From an uncultured Veillonella sp. (GTDB taxonomy: Bacteria; Bacillota; Negativicutes; Veillonellales; Veillonellaceae), in assembly GCA_900757715.1 (NCBI GenBank), contig CAAEOZ010000186.1:1-13946 (forward strand): DNA of 13,946 nt, written 5' to 3'. The position numbers were made by a program, and so were the translations under genes. The notes beneath the pieces are model-generated. The model searched no databases. It was not told the origin of the DNA and was given only the letters and a program-made list of their open reading frames with translations. Positions 1 to 5,862 of this stretch are shown here, one piece after another (the first letter of the stretch is position 1; every line of letters starts with the position of its first letter).

Positions 1-1
1 A

Positions 2-388
2 CAAATTGCCGATAATTTAGCTGATACCACACACAGAATTAAAAGAATAGATGCCGCCATACAGCGAATATATATCACTCCGCAAATCTCTGTAAACGAA
101 TTATCTTCCATTGCCAGCCTAAGTAAAAAACAGTTTGAGCGGTTGTTTCATTCATTTGTAGGCATCAATCCCAAAGAATATACCCGTATCGTCCGCTTCC
201 AAAAGGCTTTGGCGCAGATGCAGCATCAAGCGGGTAAAGAAATCAACCAGGCACAAATAGCATACACCAGCGGTTATGCTGACCAGTCGCACTTTATCCG
301 AGAGTTCAAGAAGTTCTGCGGATATACGCCCATGTCTTTGCTGAAAATATCAAATCCATATTCCGATTTGTTCACCAATCCCGTATAA
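2..388 (+). CDS. AraC-family transcriptional regulator, C-terminal part (5' end outside window)
   Basis: The frame is open from the first bases of the window to TAA at 386-388, giving 128 visible residues; the N-terminal effector domain lies upstream. What remains is the typical AraC DNA-binding domain. A first helix-turn-helix has the core ELSSIASLSKKQFERLF, then a linker ending in PKEYTRIVRFQKAL. A second helix-turn-helix reads QIAYTSGYADQSHFIREFKKF and leads into the hallmark GYTPMSLL. An ATG at 143 is internal and would remove the first helix-turn-helix, so it is not the start. The gene ends 62 bases before the CatA-like gene on the same strand, so it may regulate or be co-transcribed with it (inference). 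Its ligand cannot be told from this fragment. Confidence 0.9.
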   Translation, partial: QIADNLADTTHRIKRIDAAIQRIYITPQISVNELSSIASLSKKQFERLFHSFVGINPKEYTRIVRFQKALAQMQHQAGKEINQAQIAYTSGYADQSHFIREFKKFCGYTPMSLLKISNPYSDLFTNPV

Positions 389-450
389 ATGTCCCGTTTG
401 TTCTATCCGGGTTCAAACGCTTCTCCTACTTTTGCCGTCTGATTCATTAA

Positions 451-1089
451 ATGAAAATAGCATTAAGTATGAAAGAAGTAAATCCCCAAGAAACTAGCCG
501 GGCATACGCCTTTGAAATGTGGATGAACGCACCCATGCCAATGGTGACGTTCTTTAAGACACTCAACGTGTCACGCCTTGTGAAAATCAGTCGGAAATCG
601 GGCATGAAGTTTAATATGTTGATGTGCTGGTGCATCGGCAAAGCCGCAAGGAGCGTGAAAGAATTTTATCTGCTGCCCGTAAACGACAAACTGATGCAGT
701 ACGATACCATTGCAGTAAACACCATTGTCGCCAACAGAAAGGGCGAGGTAAGTTCGTGTGATGTTCCTTTCTGTGATGATTTATCTTTATTTAATCAACA
801 CTATCTGCAACTAACCAAACAAGTGGCTGAAAGTTGCGTCAATCACGACTTGACGGAAAGCATGGTTATCGGAACTTCCGCCTTGGCACAATATGAAATA
901 GACGGGGCTGTCGGGATGTATAGCGGCATTTTTAATAATCCGTTTCTTATTTGGGGCAAATACAAACGTCGCCTGATGAAAACGACGCTCACCGTTTCTT
1001 TCCAGTTCCACCACACGCAAATGGACGGGGCGCACGCTTCCCGCTTTTTAGATGGGGTTCAGAAAGAAATCAACCAAATGAAAATATAG
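451..1089 (+). CDS. CatA-like O-acetyltransferase (chloramphenicol acetyltransferase family)
   Basis: The 212-residue protein matches the usual length of type A chloramphenicol acetyltransferases (about 210-220). Near the C-terminus it has the family active-site motif HHTQMDGAH; His188 fits the catalytic histidine and Asp192 the structural aspartate of HHxxxDG. The N-terminal half contains the CAT-like pattern of an early aromatic stretch and FNMLMCWCIGKAA. The family transfers acetyl from acetyl-CoA to a hydroxyl group, classically of chloramphenicol, as a cytoplasmic trimer. Many Bacteroidales members of this group have no demonstrated drug substrate, so resistance is not assured. The start at 451 is the first ATG after the upstream stop; Met7 at 469 is an alternative. 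No clear terminator separates it from the next gene, which has its own -7 element. Confidence 0.85.
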   Translation: MKIALSMKEVNPQETSRAYAFEMWMNAPMPMVTFFKTLNVSRLVKISRKSGMKFNMLMCWCIGKAARSVKEFYLLPVNDKLMQYDTIAVNTIVANRKGEVSSCDVPFCDDLSLFNQHYLQLTKQVAESCVNHDLTESMVIGTSALAQYEIDGAVGMYSGIFNNPFLIWGKYKRRLMKTTLTVSFQFHHTQMDGAHASRFLDGVQKEINQMKI

Positions 1090-1160
1090 TTGAAAACAAC
1101 TTTGGAAAATAAAAGGTAAAATTGGCGAGATTGGACAATCATATATCTATGAAAACTCTA

Positions 1161-1168
1161 TAATTTTG
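1161..1168 (+). promoter_or_regulatory. Bacteroides-type -7 element before the AraC/GyrI gene
   Basis: TAATTTTG fits the Bacteroides sigma -7 consensus TAnnTTTG and lies 18 bases before the ATG at 1187. That predicts a very short 5' leader. No good TTTG-like -33 element is present at the usual 19-21 base spacing, so the promoter may be weak or activator-dependent. The latter would suit a gene whose own product is an AraC activator (inference). Confidence 0.5.
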
Positions 1169-1186
1169 CAAATTATATTGTTATAG

Positions 1187-2026
1187 ATGAAAAATAGCAC
1201 CGAAAATATATATAAACAGAAGGTCAATCAAGTAATTGATTACATAAATTCCAATTTGCATCAGCCATTACAGTTGAATGTAATAGCCGATATAGTAAAT
1301 ATGTCTCAACGGCAATTACTTCGGATGATGAGTTCTGCTCTGAAAGAACCATTATATACTTATGTGGCAAGGCAACGTGTAGAACGAGCCGTACTATATA
1401 TGCAAATTGAAGATATGAGTTTACAGAATTTGGCTGGGTTAGTCGGCTACGACAATCCACAATCATTCTCCAAAGCATTTAAGAAACAATTCGGTGTTTC
1501 TCCAAAAGCCTATATCAGTAAATTAAAGAAGCGATTAAAAGAGTTTGTACATGATGGAAAGCAGTATGACTTACATTCTGATGCTTATGATTTTGAGGGA
1601 TTAGATTTAGTATATATCCGTATATGGGGCAAGTATGGAGAGGAAGAGCCTTATGAAACAGCGTGGAGTAAATTGATACATTTCTTAAAGAAAAATGACT
1701 TACTTACATCCGACACACGCTTTATCGGGTTAAGTTTTGACGACCCTAATGTAACAAAATCTAATCAATGTCGTTTCTATGCCTGTGCATCAGTGCAAAA
1801 AGAAATTATACCCACTTGCGAATTTGGTACAATCCGGCTACCACAGGGTAAATATGCGGTCTATACGTTGCAGGGATATTATACTGATTTGCAGGACTGG
1901 TATAACATCATTAACGTAAGTCAAGAATATTCACTTCGTCATGGGATGTCTTTTGAGGAATATATCAATTATTCAAAAGAAAATAGAAATGATAACATTA
2001 CAAAAATCTACATACCTATAAAATAA
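1187..2026 (+). CDS. AraC-family regulator with C-terminal GyrI-like effector-binding domain
   Basis: The 279-residue protein has an N-terminal AraC DNA-binding domain at about residues 12-112. Its first helix-turn-helix is near residues 28-48 (LNVIADIVNMSQRQLL). The second is near 78-103 (LAGLVGYDNPQSFSKAFKKQFG), followed by VSPKAYI. Residues 118-279 look like a GyrI/Rob-type small-molecule-binding domain, with features such as YIRIWGKYGEE, GLSFDDP, RLPQGKYAVYTLQGYY and a closing IYIPIK. This HTH-first, GyrI-last order is that of Rob-like xenobiotic sensors. The gene is 8 bases from the next one, whose stop overlaps rteC. It is therefore the probable promoter-proximal regulator of a three-gene operon that ends in the excision regulator. 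Its inducer is unknown; a drug-like ligand is an inference from the fold. Confidence 0.85.
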   Translation: MKNSTENIYKQKVNQVIDYINSNLHQPLQLNVIADIVNMSQRQLLRMMSSALKEPLYTYVARQRVERAVLYMQIEDMSLQNLAGLVGYDNPQSFSKAFKKQFGVSPKAYISKLKKRLKEFVHDGKQYDLHSDAYDFEGLDLVYIRIWGKYGEEEPYETAWSKLIHFLKKNDLLTSDTRFIGLSFDDPNVTKSNQCRFYACASVQKEIIPTCEFGTIRLPQGKYAVYTLQGYYTDLQDWYNIINVSQEYSLRHGMSFEEYINYSKENRNDNITKIYIPIK

Positions 2027-2034
2027 ATAGAATC

Positions 2035-2808
2035 ATGGAAAATAATTTACCTAAATATATAACGCTGACAGAAAATAATATAGATAAAGACCATATCTGT
2101 TGCGCATTCTCTGACAAAAAATGCTTGGCGGGGTATGAGTTGAAAAAAGAGTGGCTAACGAAAGAATTTGCCAATGGCTATGTTTTCAGGCGGCTTGATG
2201 CACGAGCCAAAGTTTTTATAGAATATGTTCCTGCTGAATATGCGTGGCTTCCGGTTACTGCTCCCAATTATTTAATGATTAATTGTTTTTGGGTTTCAGG
2301 GCAGTATAAAGGGCAAGGGCATGGATATAATTTGCTTCAATCTGTAATTGAAGATGCTAAAAAGCAACAGAAGAATGGATTAGTCACTGTTGTGGGTACA
2401 AAAAAGAACCATTTCATGAGCGATACGAAATGGTTATTGAAACACGGATTTGAAGAAATAGAAAGGCTTCCGAATGGCTTTTCATTGTTGGCGATGAATA
2501 TTTGTGACAATGGTGTAGTTCCATATTTTAATGACTGCGCAAAAATCGAAGAATGTACCGATAAACAAGGACTGGTTGCCTATTATTCAAGTCGTTGTCC
2601 ATACACGGATTATTATGTAAATGGAATGTTACGTGTTCTTGCACAAGAAAAGAGTATTCCTTTAAAAGTAATCAAGCTGGAAACGAGAGAACAGGCACAA
2701 AGTTCTCCCACACCAGCCACTATTTTTTCTCTTTTTTACAATGGAAAGTTTGTAACTACGGATTTAAGCGTTTGTACAGAATCTAAATTTATAAAATTAG
2801 TAAAATGA
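2035..2808 (+). CDS. GNAT-type N-acetyltransferase with C-terminal YoaP-like/thioredoxin-like domain
   Basis: The 257-residue protein has two parts. Residues about 5-155 form a GNAT fold with the acetyl-CoA loop QYKGQGHG at 90-97, preceded by the strand MINCFWV and followed by NHFMSDTKWLLKHGFEEI. Residues about 178-257 resemble the C-terminal domain of YoaP-type proteins; LVAYYSSRCPYTDYY around Cys188 looks like a thioredoxin-like strand and helix. Cys22-Cys23 and Cys30 lie near the N-terminus. The substrate is unknown; YoaP itself has no firmly established reaction that I can recall. The gene starts 8 bases after the AraC/GyrI gene, and its TGA overlaps the ATG of rteC by four bases (ATGA), so translation of the two is probably coupled. 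A detoxifying acetylation is possible given the neighbours (inference). Confidence 0.75.
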   Translation: MENNLPKYITLTENNIDKDHICCAFSDKKCLAGYELKKEWLTKEFANGYVFRRLDARAKVFIEYVPAEYAWLPVTAPNYLMINCFWVSGQYKGQGHGYNLLQSVIEDAKKQQKNGLVTVVGTKKNHFMSDTKWLLKHGFEEIERLPNGFSLLAMNICDNGVVPYFNDCAKIEECTDKQGLVAYYSSRCPYTDYYVNGMLRVLAQEKSIPLKVIKLETREQAQSSPTPATIFSLFYNGKFVTTDLSVCTESKFIKLVK

Positions 2809-3653
2809 AAGAGTTGGCTAATAATATATTAGCCCAAATAGAGGTCGATATTTCGGAAATCGACCTCTACGGCTATAATATTATTGATGTTTCTCTTTCA
2901 ATAGTACATAGGCTGCAAACAGCTCTCAATGATTTGAGGATGAAAATACAAACCTATATATTTCCAACCAAAGAGGACGAAATTTTATTTTTCAAAACTC
3001 AGAAACCGGAAATACTCGGTCGGTTGCTATTCTTCTATAAGATATACAAGATTGAAACACAATGTCCTAATGGTAGCGATGAAGTGATTAGGAATTATAT
3101 CAATCGGGAACTGGATAATCTGACCTATTTCTTCAATCGCAATTTGGACTTTTATCAATACTACCGTTCACATTCCACTGTGTATGATGAATATTATTTT
3201 GTTCGTGGAAAAGCGGATTTACGATTATGTACCGATAGCGCACAATTCGATAAAGACCCAAATTTCTCAACAGGATATGATTATAAGGTGGCTAAAATCA
3301 TAGCCAATGAAATGCTGCGCATCTATCTGAATAAACGATTGGTGAAACTGGGAACTAATAATCAGATAGAAGATAATCTACAAAGATGCTTCAAATACCC
3401 GTTCCGTTTCACAGGCAAAAAGTCATATCTTATCGAACTGGGATATTCTCTTGTATCTTCGGGCGACATAAACAATGGCAACGTGGAAATTAAAGAAATG
3501 ATGAATTTCCTTAGTACAATATTCCACATTGATTTAGGGGATTATTACGCTTCATATATAGCCATGAAAGAGAGAAAAGACCGGACGGCATATCTTCATC
3601 ATCTGATAGATAATCTTGTTAAGCGGATGAATGAGGATGATATGGAGTGTTAG
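2805..3653 (+). CDS. rteC: RteC-family regulator of conjugative transposon excision
   Basis: The 282-residue protein carries recognisable RteC-family features. These are FFKTQKPEILGRLLFFYKIY near residue 65, the block YYRSHSTVYDEYYFVRGKAD, and a C-terminal region with FTGKKSYLIELGYSLVSSG, NNGNVEIKEM and IFHIDLGDYYASY. In CTnDOT, RteC is a DNA-binding activator of the excision operon promoter (xis2c-xis2d-exc), and its own expression is switched on by RteB. Here it is translationally coupled to the upstream GNAT gene through an ATGA overlap. It may thus be read from the AraC/GyrI promoter as well as, or instead of, an RteB-dependent promoter; I see no convincing internal promoter just ahead of it. 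It sits about 0.28 kb upstream of the pump-Vat-rteA-rteB operon, consistent with a CTnDOT-type regulatory region. Confidence 0.85.
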   Translation: MKELANNILAQIEVDISEIDLYGYNIIDVSLSIVHRLQTALNDLRMKIQTYIFPTKEDEILFFKTQKPEILGRLLFFYKIYKIETQCPNGSDEVIRNYINRELDNLTYFFNRNLDFYQYYRSHSTVYDEYYFVRGKADLRLCTDSAQFDKDPNFSTGYDYKVAKIIANEMLRIYLNKRLVKLGTNNQIEDNLQRCFKYPFRFTGKKSYLIELGYSLVSSGDINNGNVEIKEMMNFLSTIFHIDLGDYYASYIAMKERKDRTAYLHHLIDNLVKRMNEDDMEC

Positions 3654-3700
3654 CAAGAATTTAATTGATAATCCGATAATATAAGTTCAGGGAAAAACGC

Positions 3701-3708
3701 TATCTTTG
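3701..3708 (+). promoter_or_regulatory. -7 element of the pump-vat-rteA-rteB operon promoter
   Basis: TATCTTTG matches TAnnTTTG exactly. A start site near 3714 would give a 5' leader of about 220 bases before the ATG at 3934. No clear TTG-like -33 element lies 19-21 bases upstream, so the promoter assignment rests on this box and its position between rteC and the operon. Confidence 0.6.
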
Positions 3709-3713
3709 CAGAA

Positions 3714-3933
3714 CTAACAGAAAAATAAATAGTTGTTCAACAATATGAAATGGCAGTTGTGCATATAGCTACGCTCAACGAATAGCACTTCCAATTATTG
3801 CTATTCAGCAATAGACAGGCTTATGTTTTAAGTTTGCCTGTTATTGTTTTGTCATTATCCCTTATTATAAATCTATAAGATTGTCGTGCTGCTTAAAGCG
3901 GCAGGATGTATTGTATCATATTGGTTTGAACAA
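3714..3933 (+). promoter_or_regulatory. Attenuator-like structured leader with mini-ORFs and competing hairpins
   Basis: Three mutually exclusive stems are visible. A: 3780-3787 pairs perfectly with 3799-3806 (GAATAGCA/TGCTATTC). B: 3796-3802 pairs with 3807-3813 (TATTGCT/AGCAATA). C: 3809-3820 pairs with 3836-3846 with one bulge (CAATAGACAGGC/GCCTGTTATTG). B overlaps both A and C, so forming B would open the other two. Two mini-ORFs are present: 3745-3768 (MKWQLCI, stop) just ahead of stem A, and 3823-3831 (Met-Phe-stop) inside the loop of stem C. In CTnDOT the tetQ leader is known to control tetQ-rteA-rteB by tetracycline-dependent translational attenuation with a very short leader peptide. 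The same location and style here suggest the same mechanism (inference). Which mini-ORF is translated cannot be decided by eye. Confidence 0.6.
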
Positions 3934-5223
3934 ATGAATTATACCTATAAGAAAATCTGGCTCATCGCTTTTCCTGTAATGATGAGCATCCTTATCGAAC
4001 AACTGATAAATATTACCGATGCTTTGTTTTTAGGGCATGTGGGTGATGTGGAATTGGGCGCATCTGCCCTTGCCGGAATATGGTTCTTGGCAATTTATAT
4101 GCTCGGCTTCGGATTCAGCTTGGGGTTGCAAGTAATAATTGCCCGCCGAAACGGAGAACAGTGGTATGCAGAAACGGGAAAAACGTTCTTTCAGGGATTG
4201 TTTTTCTTGCTGATACTGGCGGTACTCCTCTGTATGCTATCCAAGATATTTTCTCCCGTTCTGTTGAAACATCTGATAACTTCGGATGATGTCTATAATG
4301 CGGTTATCCGCTATTTGGATTGGCGTATTTGGGGATTGTTGTTCTCTTTCCCGTTCCTTGCCTTACGCTCGTTTTTGGTAGGCATTACACAGACAAAAGC
4401 TCTGAACATGGCAGCTTTCACTGCCGTACTGGTAAACATTCCGCTGAACTGGCTCCTGATTTTCGGCTTCGATATGGGTATATCGGGAGCGGCTATCGCT
4501 TCTTCATCTGCCGAAATGTGTTCGCTGGCTGTATTGGCTGCATATATGTTTCGGCACATTGATAAAAAAGCGTATGGCTTATACTGGCGTATTGATATAA
4601 CGGTATTGAAAGAGGTGTTTTCTATCTCTGTATGGAGTATGCTCCAGTTCTTTACAAGTGTAGCCATTTGGTTTCTGTTCTTCGTGGCTATCGAACGCTT
4701 GGGAGAAACGGAGTTGGCTGTATCGAACATTGTAAGAAGTGTTTCCGCACTGTTTTCCGTTATCGTCAATGCATTGGCAGGTGTCACCGGTTCTTTGGTG
4801 AGTAACCTGATTGGAGCAGGTGAAAAGAAACAAGTTTTTCCGCTTTGCCATAAAATTATCCGTTTAGGATATGCGACAGGCATTCCACTGATTACTTTTG
4901 CGTTGTTCTTTCACCAGCACATTATAGGGGCTTATACGGAAAATCCCGCTATCGTACAGCTTGCATGGCCGCCTTTTCTTGTTATGCTATTGAATTACTT
5001 CTTTGCACTACCCGGTTACGTCTATCTGAATGCTACAACAGGAACGGGAGCGACACGGACGGTATTCATTTTTCAGGTGATAACTACTATTGCTTATCTG
5101 TTCTGCTTATGGGGATTAGGTTATTGTAATGTCACGTTAGCGGCATATTGGGCAGTGGAATACTTATATGTGATACTGCTTGGTACACAATCCGTCATTT
5201 ATCTTAAATATAAACAATACTAA
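3934..5223 (+). CDS. MATE-family multidrug efflux transporter
   Basis: This is a 429-residue, highly hydrophobic inner-membrane protein with the MATE pattern of about twelve membrane segments. The opening IWLIAFPVMMSILIEQLINITDALFLG is a typical first segment (TDALFLGHVGD). Residues such as GISGAAIASSSAE and IVNALAGVTGSLVSNLIGAG correspond to conserved parts of the two halves. Family members export cationic or hydrophobic drugs using a Na+ or H+ gradient; the substrate here is unknown. A GTG at 3886 opens the frame earlier, but the 16 extra residues lie in the leader and MATE proteins normally begin just before this first segment, so ATG 3934 was chosen. The next gene starts 12 bases after the stop. 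Position suggests that it replaces tetQ as the first gene of the rteA-rteB operon. Confidence 0.88.
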   Translation: MNYTYKKIWLIAFPVMMSILIEQLINITDALFLGHVGDVELGASALAGIWFLAIYMLGFGFSLGLQVIIARRNGEQWYAETGKTFFQGLFFLLILAVLLCMLSKIFSPVLLKHLITSDDVYNAVIRYLDWRIWGLLFSFPFLALRSFLVGITQTKALNMAAFTAVLVNIPLNWLLIFGFDMGISGAAIASSSAEMCSLAVLAAYMFRHIDKKAYGLYWRIDITVLKEVFSISVWSMLQFFTSVAIWFLFFVAIERLGETELAVSNIVRSVSALFSVIVNALAGVTGSLVSNLIGAGEKKQVFPLCHKIIRLGYATGIPLITFALFFHQHIIGAYTENPAIVQLAWPPFLVMLLNYFFALPGYVYLNATTGTGATRTVFIFQVITTIAYLFCLWGLGYCNVTLAAYWAVEYLYVILLGTQSVIYLKYKQY

Positions 5224-5235
5224 GAACTGAAATTT

Positions 5236-5862
5236 ATGATGAACAAGATATATCCCCGTAAAGGTGACACGCAAACCGTTTATTTGAATGCTGTCGTAAA
5301 AGACCCGTCTATCGAAATAGGCGACTATACCATTTACAATGATTTTGTTTCAGACCCGTGTCTGTTTGAGCAAAATAACGTATTGTATCATTATCCCATT
5401 AACCATGAACGGCTGATAATTGGAAAGTTCTGTTCTATTGCTTGCGGCGTAAAATTTCTGTTCAACTGTGCCAACCATACCCTAAAATCTTTATCCACTT
5501 ACACATTTCCGCTGTTTTATGAAGATTGGGAATTGGATAAGGCAAATGTGGCTTCCGCTTGGGACAACAAAGGCGACATCGTAATAGGCAATGACGTATG
5601 GATAGGCTATGAAGCCGTTATTATGGCTGGTGTCCATATCGGTGACGGGGCTATTGTTGGTACAAGGGCGGTTGTGACGAAAGATGTGCCGCCCTATACC
5701 ATTGTGGGTGGTGTCCCTGCCAAAGAGATACGAAAGCGGTTCAGTCCTGATATAATAGAACAGATGCAGGCTTTGAAATGGTGGGATTGGTCGGTAGATA
5801 AGATACGGGAGTTTTTGCCTTATCTGAAAGATGGACGTTGGGATAAATTACAGGCAGTATGA
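5236..5862 (+). CDS. Vat/CatB-family hexapeptide-repeat xenobiotic O-acetyltransferase
   Basis: The 208-residue protein has the left-handed beta-helix acetyltransferase pattern. LIIGKFCSIACGVKFLFNCANH (residues 60-81) contains the catalytic-type His81. It is followed by the hexapeptide run DIVIGNDVWIGYEAVIMAGVHIGDGAIVGTRAVV and then PPYTIVGGVPAKEIRKRF, with a final ALKWWDW. These signatures are shared by Vat streptogramin A acetyltransferases and CatB chloramphenicol acetyltransferases; the sequence alone does not decide between them for me. The active unit would be a cytoplasmic trimer using acetyl-CoA. It begins at 5236 (ATG ATG; the second ATG is equally possible) and its TGA overlaps the rteA ATG at 5859, so the two are probably translationally coupled. 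With the MATE pump it forms an apparent resistance pair at the head of the transfer-regulator operon. Confidence 0.87.
   Translation: MMNKIYPRKGDTQTVYLNAVVKDPSIEIGDYTIYNDFVSDPCLFEQNNVLYHYPINHERLIIGKFCSIACGVKFLFNCANHTLKSLSTYTFPLFYEDWELDKANVASAWDNKGDIVIGNDVWIGYEAVIMAGVHIGDGAIVGTRAVVTKDVPPYTIVGGVPAKEIRKRFSPDIIEQMQALKWWDWSVDKIREFLPYLKDGRWDKLQAV

Noticed and set aside
3697..3710. CTnDOT-like attachment core (GnnnTTTGC-like strings)
   Set aside because: Such strings recur because they resemble the -7 promoter box; no integrase gene or paired copy supports an attachment site.
3886..3933. GTG-started N-terminal extension of the MATE protein
   Set aside because: It falls in the structured leader and adds 16 residues not expected before the first MATE segment; ATG 3934 fits better.
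4311..4883. 190-codon and overlapping minus-strand frames opposite the MATE gene
   Set aside because: They are shadows of a clear membrane transporter, with no promoter and no family features.
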